DNA of 64,000 bases from Heterostelium album PN500 (Eukaryota > Evosea > Eumycetozoa > Acytosteliales > Acytosteliaceae), in NCBI RefSeq assembly GCF_000004825.1, contig NW_008805070.1, positions 1,116,001 through 1,180,000 of the forward strand, read 5' to 3'. Each line of letters starts with the position of its first letter. Within the stretch, counting starts at the first letter, position 1. Below are positions 12,809-25,600 of this stretch, in pieces. Position numbers and translations under genes: made by a program. The notes under the pieces are model-generated. The model did no database searches. It saw only the letters and a program-made list of their open reading frames with translations, and had not been told where the DNA came from.

Positions 12809-14331
12809 TTACATTTGAGATGCTAATTTGTACACATGAAATAGATCACTATTCAATAGTTCCATACTATTAATCAGTGTCTTCATTGATTCCATACTAT
12901 GATAAGTTTCGTCTAATACATCAGTACATGTCTTTGAATAGTTTTCGAAATTCTCCATCATGATATGACTCATCTATAAAAATAAATTTAAAGAAGATTA
13001 ATATTTACAAAAAGTCATTCATCTATTAAATACAATAACATTATACTTACAGAATGATTTATAACTTTTGTTCTGTTTACCAAGTCGTTAAACTGTGCAC
13101 CATAGTGAGCAGAGTTTTCTTTGATCCTTGTTAGAAGCTGTTGAAATTCCTCAGGCTTACGGTAGTCAAATTCCATTTTACCACTCATTTGATTGTTACT
13201 ATTTACATTGGTTGGTGGTTGCCTTAGATTTGTTAAACTGTTATTTCTACTGTTGTTTGTACTAGAATGATTACTGTTACTCCTGCTACTACTCTGTTGA
13301 TTACTATTGTTGTTATATTTACTACTTCCACTGCCACTCTGATTATGATTATAACTACTGTTTTGTGTATCCGTAGTATTGTTGTTGAAATTGTGTTGCA
13401 TCGCTGCTTGTTTCTTTATATATTTATACTTCTTCTCATTCTCACTCTCATCGGGATCATCACTATCACTACTATATTCATCGTCGACCAAAGAATTTCC
13501 ATGTGTTTTGCTCGTAGGAGTAGAAGGTGGAGCTACGAACCCGAAAAAGTCATTTCTATAATGATCTTTATATTGTTTCTTCTTTTGTTGTTGACTTTCA
13601 TTGTATCCGACCGCCGTATTGTATTTATTTGCATTACTATTACTATGATTATTGTGATTACTGAATGTCTGTGTATTTTGTTGTTGTTGTTGATGATGGT
13701 TGTTATCTCTACCAACTGGATCCATAATACTATGTCGGTAGTAATGTCTTGGAAAATGTTTGGTTGGCGATGCTATCATCGTCTCGATATCGTCATCCAA
13801 TGTAATGTGTGACATATGATTGATGTTGCTGTTGAGACTGTCGTTGGTGGTCGACGCCGATGAGTTGGACATTGAGTAGAGTCCTGGCGATTGAAAAAGT
13901 GGCGATGCTGCCGACGGAGTCGACATGTGTGAAATGAATGACATCCTCGCCGATGAATGATCGGTATCTGTCATCTCCAATATCTCTTCACTTCCACTGC
14001 TATCATCGCTATCAACACTATCGTCATTTCTATGAGCATGCCTATGATGATGATGATGACTGTGATGACTGTGACTGTGATTACCAATGGAATGTCCATT
14101 TAAATCTATGAAATCATCTGTTGTGTCGTCACTCGAGTGTAGTCTACCATGTTTGGGAGGTCTTCGCTTTTTAGGAGGTGACATCCACGACGATGACAGC
14201 GAACTTGCCAACGACGAAGGATCATTGTAGGTATGAATGTATTCATCTATGATGGGCACCATCAGAGGCAACTGATCAACCTCTATATTCTCCTCATGAA
14301 GAGAATCGATAATACCACTTTCCATCAACAT
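12809..14331 (-). CDS. BORC/BLOC-1-like coiled-coil protein with long low-complexity N-terminus
   Basis: Two exons on the minus strand: 14331-13051 and 12973-12809, joined in phase 0 (GTAAGT donor, TTTATAG acceptor), giving 481 residues. The first 380 or so residues are low complexity: a His-rich stretch (about 85-105), Ser/Asp runs and long Asn/Gln/Ser tracts. The last about 100 residues are a conserved-looking helical segment (EFQQLLTRIKENSAHYGAQF onward, ending LYKLAS-type). Its pattern resembles the small coiled-coil subunits of BORC/BLOC-1, most like BORCS6/lyspersin, which tether lysosomes to kinesin via Arl8. That family call is from pattern memory and is moderate. A weaker donor near the stop (intron 12812-12694) would replace the last two codons with a five-residue alternative end. 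Confidence 0.72.
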
Positions 14332-15904
14332 TGTTATGGATGTTCCGTCGTATTCAGATTACTTTTACCGAAAGTAACAAACACACCCACACACACAAGT
14401 CACTTTTAAATATCTATTCAATATTTTTATTATTCTTTATCAACTAAATAATAATTTATTTTTTTTAATAGCTATATTATAAATATATAAAATATAAATA
14501 TAAAAAGGTGTTGTATTTATAGGAAATTGATGTTTTTTATATCTTTGAGAATGAAAATTTTGATTCTTTAAAATAAAAATATCTGATGCTGCAAAAAAAA
14601 GTCTTAAAAAATAATATTTTAATTTACTGATCTTTTTTGTAAAAACATATCTATAACTAAAAGTTATTAATTTATAATAACAACAAAATAGATGAAATTG
14701 TTTAATTGTAATTAATCTTTTTGGGTTTATTTTTAAACAATTGATCTTGAAACAAATAACTTCAACCTGAAATTGAAAAATAATAAAAATCGTTGTTTGA
14801 CAATATAAAATCTTTGTTTTTTTTATTAGAATGACCAGGTGTGACATCAATCACCTCCTACAAAACAAAAAAAAAAAACAATTCAAAATTCTAAAAACCC
14901 AATTTAAGACCAGGTTTTTAATAAACCAGGTGTTGTCTTATTAACTCTTTTTAAATTATTTATTAAAATTGTTTTATCTAAGATATGAAAAATAAATAAT
15001 TTATCCTCTATTTATTTATAGGAAAACTCTATGATAATTTTATATGACTAATTATATTTATTGTTAACCACAAAATGAATGGACGTTTTCTCAAGTGATC
15101 AACTTTAATTTTAACAACAATGTCAAAGTTTCCTAATCAATATTTCTTTAAAACTGGTACTGATAAGTAAACAAAAACAACAAACTCAGAATTCTTTTTT
15201 TCAAGTTGTCAACACAAGATTATGATTTTATATTTAGAAATTGTTTGTTACCATTGGTCAAAAAATAAATAATTACCTCGTTAATTTACAAATCTAAAAA
15301 AGCAATCTATTTACCAGAGAACAGAAAACAACATTTCATTCTTTTTTTTTCTCGAAATTTAAACAGTGCGTTGTTTTATTTTCGTTTTGTTTGAGCAAAA
15401 AAAATGAAAAATCTTGATAATAATAAGTAACGCTCACCGACGAAAAATGATCTTGATTCATATGATTTAAGTTTTTTTTACTTTTTTTTTTTTAGCCAAA
15501 CAACACATTCTCTTTCCACTTCTCTCGTTCTTTTTCCCCTAACCCCTACATTCCATTTCCAACTCTGAGAATAATCATTATTAAACAATTAATTATACTT
15601 ATAATTATTACTTTTATTCATTTCATTCTACATTCATCCATTCACTAACCAGAAAACTAATAAAAAATACTTAGTTTCTCAAATTTTAAAATCTACTTTA
15701 AATTCTACTACCAATCTATATATATAAAATATATCACATATTTATATATATAAGCAACTCTACAAGTTAATCTTTAATTTCACTATTTCACGAATGAGGT
15801 CACCATTCTTTATAAAACCACCAACCTTTCAATTACAACTACATCAGCATCTACATATACATTTACCTCATCATTAATAATAATAATAATAATTTTTTCA
15901 TAAA
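14332..15904. other. Intergenic region between divergent genes
   Basis: This lies between the 5' ends of the minus-strand BORC-like gene and the plus-strand MATE gene, so it should hold both promoters. It is AT-rich with homopolymers. A minus-strand open frame (14440-14850) has only AT-driven Ile/Phe/Lys/Tyr composition and is not accepted. Pyrimidine-rich DNA (about 15510-15560) and a TATATA stretch (about 15718-15752) precede the MATE gene. Confidence 0.55.
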
Positions 15905-17751
15905 ATGAATCCGTTAGAAAATACAGCCGATCTGCTTAAGAAACAGGTGGATCGTTCTAAATCCATTCTCAGAGAAAGTAAAGATGAAATCATCTTACTT
16001 TTAAATTGGTCATGGTATGAAAAAACTAGATTGTTTCATAAGCTATGTTTAGATTATTTATTTTTACTTTTTTTTTTTTTTTTCCTTTTTCCTTATTTAT
16101 TAGGCCAATTTTAATTGCCAATATATTAAATAATGTTGCTTATTTAATTATAAATATGGTGTTTGTTGGTCATGTCGGAGAACAACAACTCGCCGGTGTA
16201 GCACTTGGAAATACTTTTACATTCGCAACATCTGCCATTGCCATTGGTGCTCTCAATGCCATGGATACACTGATCAGTCAGTCCTTTGGTGCCAAGAACT
16301 ATACGTTAATCAGTCTGACCGTGCAACACGCCATGATCATCTCCTTTGGTTGCTGCGTCTTTGTCAATGCTATATGGCTCGCAACCAAACCCATCCTGTT
16401 GGTGCTTCACCAAGACCCTGTGGTTTCAGAGTATGCACGTCAATACGTCTATGGAATGATTCCAGGACTCTATTTCGGAACGTTCCTCACAATTCTCCAG
16501 AAATACTTGCAAGCTCAAGGCATTATGAAACCATCGATCATTGTCGGTGTCGTCCTCAACATTTTCAATGCCATTCTCAATTTCTTTTTGGTACACGGCT
16601 TTGGTTTGTACGAAGGAATGGGTGTTGTCGGTAGTGCACTCTCGACAAGCATTGCCAAGTTTGCAGCATGCGTCTCGCTGCTTGTATACATTATCGTTTT
16701 CAAGCTCTACAAACAGCCCATCAGAACTTGGTATGGATTCTCCAGAGAATCATTACGGTGGCAACCGATCAAGGAGTTCCTCACCCTCGGTATTCCAGCC
16801 GGTCTACAAATGGCGTTCGAAGGTTGTGGATTCGAAATCCTTACGATTCTGGCTGGTCTTTTCGATGCCGTCAGTTTGGCGGCGCACTCGATCGCAATGA
16901 ACTTCACGCTGCTCACATTCATGATGCCATTCTCACTCTCGATTGCACTCTCAGTGAGAATCGGACAACTCCTTGGAGCTCGTCAACCTGACGCAGCCAA
17001 GCGAGCCACTCGTATCAGTCTTGGAATGGCTATATGTACGATGCTGGTGGTATCGATCATTCAATTGTCCGCGCGAAAGTACATTGGATCGATCTACTCT
17101 GAGGATCAACAGGTGCGATTACTCGTCTCAAAGATCCTTCCAATCTCTGCGTTGTATCAAATGTTTGACGGATATCAAACGATGTGTCAAGGAGTGATAA
17201 GAGGTATCGGAAGAAACCACATCGGTGCCATTGCCAATTTCGTTGCATTCTACGTGATTGGTTTGCCATTCTCCTGTGTGTTTGCATTCGTAATCATGCA
17301 CAAGGTGTATGGACTATGGTGGGGTCTATGCATTGGATTGGCAACGGCAGCACTCTCGCTCGGTTTCTACGTGGCCAGAATCAATTGGCACGAGGAAATG
17401 AAGAAGGCACTCGAGAGAACGGGATCCAGTGAAGAGTCATCCGTTGAGGAGGGAGAAGCAGGCGATCTCATCAAGAGACGAACAGCAACCGGCGAACACA
17501 AAGAGTCATCCGATGAAGACGATTCATCATCCACCGCAACCAACACAATCAGCGACGACAAAGTATTGCTTGGTAGCAGTGTCAATGACTTGAAACGATC
17601 GATCGCATTAGAAGAATATCATGATAATGAGTCAACAAATGCCGATTTATCAATCAACAACAACAACAACTCAATTAACAACATAGTTTTAACCTCAAAC
17701 TTTGATCAATCAACCGATAATGATGACGACGAAGATGAAGATTTATTATAA
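15905..17751 (+). CDS. MATE-family multidrug/toxin efflux transporter
   Basis: Two exons: 15905-16014 and 16104-17751, joining inside a Trp codon to give NWSWPILIANIL, which matches the first transmembrane helix of MATE proteins. Total 585 residues. About twelve hydrophobic segments follow, with the typical VFVGHVG-QLAG start, the MDTLISQSFGAKNY motif after helix 2 and a second-half GARQPDAAKRA motif. MATE carriers export organic cations or drugs in exchange for H+ or Na+ at the plasma membrane or vacuoles. The C-terminal about 110 residues form an acidic Ser/Asp/Glu/Asn-rich cytosolic tail with no known domain. The substrate cannot be inferred. Confidence 0.95.
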
Positions 17752-18218
17752 ATCTTTAATATAATCATCGTTTTAATAAATTTATTATAATGGTTATAAC
17801 ACTAAATATATATAACTTTTAATTTTATTTGTTTACCTATTATTTCGAAATGTATTTGTGTATTTAGCGATATCTTTTAGTTTGTTTGTTGTTTAATATT
17901 AGGTAAGGAATTATAAATTTTATCTTTCTACAAATGTAAACTAATGATTAGTAACTACATGTTTTACGAGTTATAGAAAAATAATATCTATAATTCCTGA
18001 ACTACTACTATTGATTGTTTTGAATAGTCGGAAATCAAAGATTAAATCATAGTTGGTGAATTCACTAACTATGATTTAACCTTTGATATTGTTAAAACAA
18101 TATAACTACTTTACTATTATTACCTATAATAGTGAATGTAGGTATATTATTTTGACAATGATAGAATATTATTTAATTATTGTGTGGGGGTGGGGGGGAG
18201 GTTGATTTCTGTGTTAAT
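17752..18218. other. Intergenic region between convergent genes, with large palindrome
   Basis: This is the shared 3' flank of the MATE gene and the minus-strand RNase III-like gene. Its main feature is a 54-base near-perfect palindrome at 18034-18087, listed separately. A G-rich stretch (18183-18202 on the plus strand) lies next to the RNase III stop codon. No gene is seen. Confidence 0.6.
18034..18087. repeat. 54-base near-perfect palindrome
   Basis: Two 27-base arms meet at a central GAATTC with no spacer. Reading outward from 18060/18061, 25 of 27 positions are exactly complementary; one exception would be a G-T wobble in RNA. It lies between convergent genes and could act as a hairpin in 3' UTR RNA or a cruciform in DNA, or be a degenerate foldback element. 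Weaker inverted similarity continues outward (ATTGTTTT-type against AAAACAAT-type). No transposon ends or target-site duplication are evident. Confidence 0.75.
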
Positions 18219-19368
18219 TTAATAACTGATTGGTTGTGTATGGCTTGATTGGAAACCTAATGTGTATGGTGAGAGTAGGGTATTCTGTGGGTCTGTGATC
18301 ATATTGACAATCTTTGATTGTTTTTGATCACCAGTGATGACCATAGATTTAGAGGTGTGAGTAGTATTTGTTTCCAAAAGAGACTCTAGCTTGAAGTTTA
18401 ATGATACCGGAGCCATCTTTGGTTTGATATCAAATACTACACTCTTTGTTGTTTGTTGCTGCTGCTGCTGTTGTTTTAATGAAGTGGCAAAAGAAGAATC
18501 TAATGTTGGTAATGGTACTGCTAATGGTACGGCTAATGGTACTGTTAATGGTACTGATGGTAAGGGTGTTGGTGTTGGCACGGCAATCATGCTGGCCAAT
18601 GAGATGCTCTTGAGGTATGAGTCATTGTCAAAAAGGTTGAGTAGTGCGTTGTTGTTGATAGCAGAGACCTCTGCACACAACTTTGGATCGGAATGATGAA
18701 ATGTGATATTGGTGTATTGTAACAACACCAAGATGAACATCTCCAAAGTCGATCTGGCAATATTGTTTTGCGCATGATACAACTCGTGAATCATTGCCTC
18801 CATAATGTCGGCCTGTTTCTTTGGGATGGTGGGTGGCACGTCGAGTAATTTCGACGAGATGTGCAACAGATGATAAAAGAATGTTAGTGTATCATTAGAG
18901 CATCCGTGTGACTTGAACAATGTACAAATATAAGGTGATGCACCTGGATACTAATAGTACATATAGTAATAATAATAATTGTGTTAGTTGAATGACTGGC
19001 TGGTGGAATATTTAGATTATAGCTTATCATGATACCTTTGTAGTTCTATCTGAGAATTCTTTTGCAAGAATTGAATCACCAGAGAACTCAAAGAGTTCAA
19101 ATGAATCGTATTGTGTGGTTGGTTGTAGACTGGTGTCTATGGAACCACATTGAATGAGAACATTGATATTGTGCTCGATTTTCTTTAGTGGCTCAGCATA
19201 GACTGTTGAAAATAGCAATCTTTGTTTAGCTATTAGCTTTTCATTTGATTGTTGTTGTTGATTTTTCTGTTTAATTGAATCTACGCTTTGACTTGCTGTT
19301 TTACTTGAATGCTGCTGCTGTTGTTGTTGTTGTTGTATATAAAATGATGTTGGTTTTGATATATTCAT
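18219..19368 (-). CDS. Single-domain RNase III-like protein with Gln-rich N-terminus
   Basis: Two minus-strand exons: 19368-19036 and 18950-18219 (GTATCA donor, TATTAG acceptor, phase 0), giving 354 residues. After a Gln-rich leader (residues 11-42) comes a region matching the RNase III fold. The signature helix reads ELFEFSGDSILA (residues 91-102) in place of the bacterial ERLEFLGDAVL, followed by a KYP segment as in KFP. The second acidic motif reads KKQADIMEAMIHELY (about 155-169) in place of ILADVFEALIGAIY. The four catalytic acids are kept: E94, D98, D159 and E162; the D-to-D spacing of 61 compares with 63 in bacterial RNase III. No dsRNA-binding domain, PAZ, helicase or second RNase III domain is visible. 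The C-terminal about 130 residues are low complexity. It could cleave double-stranded RNA or be a mitochondrial-ribosome-type relative; I infer an active endonuclease only from the retained residues. Confidence 0.72.
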
Positions 19369-20492
19369 TTTGTAATGAGATAGGAATGCTTTTGATATTG
19401 ATTATATACATAAAAATTTGAATAATAATATAAAAATGAATCTTTTTCTTTTTTTTTTAAATGAATGAATTAATATTTATAATTAATAAATAAATAAAAA
19501 AAGAAAGAAAATGAAATGTTGAGGTTGATTGATTGATTGATTGATTGATAGATAGATTGAAAGATTAAATATACAATTTTAACAATGCTTGTATAATTAA
19601 TATTTGTCTAAATTATAATATGACGATAATAATAAGTGAAAATAAAAAATGAATTTTATATCACTTAAAAATGAAACTATATAAAAAAATAATATATATA
19701 CAGTTATATAGTTATATAACTTTGTTTAAAATATTTATTCTTCTTCTTTTTTTTTTGTTTTTTTTTTGTTTTGTGGTTTTTAATCTCTGCAGAGAATTGT
19801 ATTAATACACCCTAAAAATTTCTCAAAATTAATAAAATATTATTAAAAACAAATTTCCATTTTTCTCATTTTTTATAAAATTGCCAAAAAATAAATATTT
19901 ACAAATGCAAATAAATAAATAAAAATATTTATTTTTTAAGAATTTGTAAAGAGAGAAAAAGAAAAGTATGATTAATTAATATTTATTAATTTTCACAATG
20001 CTAAATAACAACATAATATTTACTGGGTTTGGGATTTAGCTTCAACGTCATCTAAACCAATATTGTTTATCGAAATTTCGAAATCTCAAAGATTGGGCAG
20101 ATTTGTTAAGCTATTGATGCAATTATTTACTTATTATGGAGTGGCGATCCTTTCAAAGCAATTTTCTTTTCTTTTTTGCTTTACAAAGTTGAGTTAAAAA
20201 CATCAAAATTAATTAAATAGTAGTTACTAAATTGATTCCAATTTTTTGGGTTTGTTTTTCAGTCTCATCCCTCATTTCGAAATTTACGTACACTTTTTCC
20301 CACCAAAAAGAGAGTGCCCACAACACATCCAAATCTAAGAAAAACTAATTTTTTACTTTTCACTGCAAAATAAAAAAAACTGCGATAGATGGTTGATGAA
20401 AAGACAAAATCTCTTGATCACCAAATTAATCCAAAGCAGCTCTATTTAAATAGATAAAAAACAACTAAATTTGTACAAATATTTTTAAAAAA
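19369..20492. other. Intergenic region between divergent genes
   Basis: This presumably holds the promoters of the minus-strand RNase III-like gene and the plus-strand MRH-domain gene. It contains a GATT tandem repeat (about 19528-19560), several T or A homopolymers (19741-19770) and otherwise AT-rich DNA. No gene is supported. Confidence 0.55.
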
Positions 20493-21343
20493 ATGTATAA
20501 TACTAAATTAATTTTATCATTATTGGTCACTTTATATGCTGTGATCCAAGTCACTATTGCTGACGATAATTGTTTTTTGACAACTAGCACTCACATCTAT
20601 AATTTCAATGTATTGTTATCTATCTATTTAATTACTCAAATACAATAATATTAATATTTCACTTTTTTTATTCTCAAGAAAAAATCAAACATTCACCTTC
20701 ACAGATTCAGGTAAGAACATCTACTATTTCAACGTTTGTGGAATCAATCAAAGATGTACTGCGGTCAATCCTAATAGTGGTGCCTGTCAAACTGGATATG
20801 AAAACCAAATGCTTTCCAACTGTGGTATAGCAAACCAATATGTTCGTCCACTGGGTAAGTTTAGTTTAGTTTATTCTTATCTCGTCAAATTAATTATTAA
20901 CTCTTTTTAAATGTTTTATAAAAATAATAGCAAATGGAGCCGCTGGTGGTTCTCTTCTATACACTGGTGGAACTTCCTGTAAGTCAGGTACAATTTCCAG
21001 ATCGGCAACCATCGAAATGGTATGTTCTACTGGACCGACCAGAGTTGTTTCTGCCGTTGAAACTACTACCTGTAAATATGTTATCACACTTAACAGTCCA
21101 TTGGCATGTGGAACACCAATTACCACCACCACCACCACATCGACCACCGGTTCACAAACCACTGGATCTCAAGTCACTACCACTGGAGGAAGTACCACCG
21201 ATAAGAACATCATTACCACCACCGGTAGTATCACCAATCAAGCGGTCTCAACTACCGGTAGCATTGGTACCAGCACCGGTCGTATCTCAACCTCTGGAAG
21301 TCTTTCTTCGGCCACCGCTCAACCTCCACAACAACAAGAATAA
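20493..21343 (+). CDS. Secreted or endolysosomal MRH-domain (mannose 6-phosphate receptor homology) protein
   Basis: Three exons: 20493-20614, 20679-20854 and 20931-21343, giving 236 residues. The first intron uses a weak GTTATC donor; a better-looking GTATTG five bases upstream would break the frame, so this border is less certain. A signal peptide (residues 1-24, ending VTIA) is followed by the Cys pattern of an MRH domain: DNCFL start, a YYFNVCG segment, GACQTGYEN, GGSLLYTGGTSC and a final TTCKY-ITLNSPLACG. MRH domains bind mannose-type glycans or act in lysosomal and ER glycoprotein sorting. After residue about 170 comes a Thr/Ser/Gly-rich mucin-like tail that is probably O-glycosylated and ends in Gln/Glu. 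There is no transmembrane helix or GPI signal, so the mature protein should be soluble. Confidence 0.88.
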
Positions 21344-21574
21344 ATAACATTAAATAATTATCACATTATTAATTTATTTATTAATATTCATCTATATTAT
21401 TATTTAACTAATTAAAGTTAAATAAAAAATATCATTTTACAAAATTTTAAATTTCTTTTTAATTTTCCACAATTAATTGGAATTCCAAGAAAAAAAAATC
21501 GGGTTGAAATTTTTATAAAGTAGATATAATTGAGATGTTAACTAAATATATTAGATAGTTAGTTAGTTAGGACA

Positions 21575-22569
21575 ATGACAAGTAATAAAGTAATAAATAA
21601 TAATTATCAAGATCAATTAAAATTATATAACAATACATTAGTAGATTTTGATAATAATAGCAATAACAACAATTCAAATAATAGAAATAATAATGATACA
21701 AATGTAGTTGATGATTTTATAAGTTTAAAAGATATAAATAATCATAATATAAATAATAAAACATTAGTTACATCTCTGGGTGCTTTTAAAGATATATTTA
21801 AGTTAATTCCAAAGAAACAACCAAACTATTCAAATAATTATAGTAGTAATATTAAGTTTAATGCATCTACAAACAATAATATAGCATCGATATCATCAGC
21901 TCCAGCAGCATCATCATCATCTACATCATCTACGTATTCACCAAATAATAACAGCACATCACCTGGTATCAAACCAATAACACTTAAATTACAACCTAAA
22001 TCAAAGACATCTACATCCACAACAAATACCAATACAAATACGAATTCGACATCAAATATGTCAACAAACAACAATAACAACAACAACAATAATAATAATA
22101 ACGACAATGGATATGATGATTTCTTAAGAGATTTTGATGGTGATAATACTAGTAAAGTTTCATCATCAAAGGTTTCAGATAACAGTGCAACACGCTCAAG
22201 TGCATACAACAACAACAACAACAATGATAGATATGTAGATCTTTCAGCGACACCTAAATCTACACCAGCACCATCTAGAAACGTTTCTTCTACACCTTTG
22301 ATGCCTTTAAAGCTCTCATCTACAACTACTTCATCATTGGCATCTAGTAAATCAACTACTGTAACCAATTTCAACACTCGTAACTCTTTTACTACCTCTC
22401 CACGTACAATGACAACAGATGATCTAAATGCATCATTCGATGATAGCAACAATAACAACAACGATGACTATAACGATAATGGTATTGATTTCGAGAATGA
22501 TATGGATTTTAAAAGACAATCAACATCTTCATCATCATCATCATATTTATCTTCAACAAGAGTATCAGC

Positions 22570-22605
<36 letters not shown>

Positions 22606-25600
22606 TGATAATAATAACAACAACAGCAACAGCAATGGAAGCGAATCAATTGAAATTCAAATACTACGTGTAAAAGCAGAGTTTTGTGATATATCAATGG
22701 AGAAGACCAAAGTCAAGGAATCAAAGCCTGTCACTGATTCTGAAAGATTGGCTCGTTATGATAAACTGGATGATCTTAAAAAGAAAAAGAAAGCGATAAC
22801 AAAGAGACTTGCTGAATTGGAGCAAACAAGAGATAGTCAAGCTAAACAACGACAAGATATTACCTCAACTACTACTGCCACTTCAACAACAAACTATAGT
22901 ACCTCTTCAACTTACAATAACAACAACAACAACAACTATTCATCTACTTTTAACAATAATAACAACAATAATAATAATAATTATACTTCATCTTTATCTT
23001 CATCAACCTATAATAATAGCAATAATAATAATAACTATTCATCTTCAACCTATAACAATAACAATAACAATAATAATAATAATAATAATAACTATTCAGC
23101 TTCAACTAATTATAGTAAACCAATGGATAATGATACAAGTATAGATGCACACGATGTAGATGATTTTGAATTTGGTAATACTCTGGATGATAATAATGAC
23201 TATGAAAGCAATAATAACAATAATGATAACAGTAGTATGTTATTTGATGATGATTATTATGATACTGGTATGACAATATCCGCACCTTCAACAACAACTA
23301 CTACCTCCACATCCAGTAATAGTAACAATAGCAACAGTAATAATCATCAACAAAATTTAATGAATGCTGAAGATGCAATCGATCTAGATTTTGATTATAA
23401 TGATTTCGATCTATCGACAACTACAACAACAATGACATCAAACAACAACAATAATAATAATAATGATAGTATTTTTAATAGTAGTGTTCTTAATAGTAGT
23501 ACATCATCTATGGTATCTGTAGCACCACCTTCAATCTCTGTGCAAGTCGATGAACGACATCTTGCCAAATGGAAGGCAAAGTTCCCGTGGTCAGAGAAAA
23601 TCAATTCAACCAATCGAAATATCTTTGGTAATCGATCGTTCCGTCTCAATCAAGAGGAGATTATTAATGCATCGATGGCAGGACACGATATCTTTGTGTT
23701 GATGCCAACCGGTGGTGGCAAGTCACTCTGCTACCAGATTCCTGCACTGCTAGCAGACGGTCTAACCATCATTATCTCACCGCTGATATCACTCATCCAA
23801 GATCAAGTCATGCTACTACAGAATCTTTCGTATCCAACCGCCGCACTGACCGGTAGCATCAGCAGCGAGGAGCAGACGCGAATCTTCAAGGAGCTGCGCA
23901 GTGACAATCCAACAATAAAGCTACTCTACTTGACACCGGAGAAAGTCGTACAATCGACTTCGATCATCTCGCTATTCCACCAGTTGAACAGCAGAGGCAA
24001 GTTGATTCGTGCGGTCATTGATGAAGCGCATTGCGTCAGTCAGTGGGGACACGACTTCCGACCGGACTACAAACAACTCGCCATCTTAAAACGTGAGTTT
24101 CCTAAACTACCGATTCTTGCGCTGACTGCCACCGCTACGGAACGTGTCAAACAAGACGTCATCTTTAATCTCTCGATGAAAGATTCCATCACCTTTAAAC
24201 AATCATTCAACAGACCGAATCTGATCTACGCCGTTGTCAAAAAGAAAAAGTCAATCATTGATGACATCATCGAGTTTATCACAGCCAATGGTTATAAACA
24301 GAAATCTGGTATCATCTATTGTTTCTCTACTTTTGAATGTGAAAAAGTTGCACAAGAATTAAATGTATGTAAATATTGTGATAATACTAAAATTGTATAA
24401 TATATTAATATTCTCACTCCTTCAAATCTCATTAGTCAAAAGGATTAAAAGTAAAATTCTATCATGCCAAGATGACACCGGAAGATAGACAGAGAACTCA
24501 GGAGAATTGGACAAGAGATAGGGTTAAAATCATTGTGTCAACCATTGCTTTCGGTATGGGTATTAATAAACCGGATGTCAGATTTGTTATTCATCATTCG
24601 CTGCCAAAGTCACTGGAGGGTTACTACCAGGAGAGTGGTCGTGCCGGCAGAGACAGTCAGACTGCCCATTGTATTCTTTACTACAGCTACGCCGATAAAT
24701 ATAGAATCGACTCCCTCTTAGAATCCTCATCCGGTCAGGGAAGTACATACCAATCGATTCGCGAGAACAAGGATAATCTCAACAAGATGGTGTCGTACTG
24801 CGAGAACTCTGTGGATTGTCGTCGTCAGTTGCAACTGCAGTACTTGGGTGAACAGTTTGACCGAACTATATGCGCCAAGACTTGCGACAATTGCAAGTGT
24901 GACGATCCTATCATCACAAAGGATCTCACTGAAGACGCTCACAATCTCTACAAGATATTCCAGTCGGTGGACGAACCGCTCGGTACTATCCTTGAGATCT
25001 TCAAAGGGTCGCAAGCCAAGAAGATCACTGAAAAGCATTATCAAAACCACAAACAACACGGTTCAGGAAAGAACGTCGATAAGAACGATGTTGATAGACT
25101 GGTTCACAAAATGGTTACTCTGAATATTCTCAAGGAGGTGCACGTCGCCAATGCCTATCGAACTATCACACAAACGAAATCAGTCAATAATACTACATTC
25201 TTTAGTAGTGGCAGACGTATCAAGATCGAATGTAGAGCCAAGTCATCGGGATCCAGTAAGGACAAAGGACAATCGGTCATTTCGAATATCAGCGTCAACG
25301 GCAACAAGAACAAGGGTGACGATGGTCCAGAGAAGTTGAGATTATATCTCATTGACGTACGTGCCCAGATTGCAGAAGATGCTGGACTACCTCCTCACAT
25401 GATCATTCAGAACAGTGCTTTCGACGATCTCGTCGAGAAACGACCGACAACCCTTGCAGAGCTCAGAAACTGCTCATACTTTACCAACACCAGAGTCGAA
25501 AAGTATGGTGAGCAATTTATTCAGGCCGTCAAGGATTTCAACAACGGTACGATGAAGAAAATCGCAACTGTGTTGGATGATGACGATGAATTCCAGCCAA

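Noticed and set aside
14440-14850. 136-residue minus-strand open frame
   Set aside because: Ile/Phe/Lys/Tyr-rich composition typical of random AT-rich DNA; no domain, no conserved motif.
16350-16991. Several 90-120 residue frames overlapping the MATE gene
   Set aside because: Alternate-frame shadows of the MATE coding sequence.
21838-22461. 207-residue Leu/Val/Asp-rich minus-strand frame
   Set aside because: Antisense of the Asn/Ser-rich RecQ prefix.
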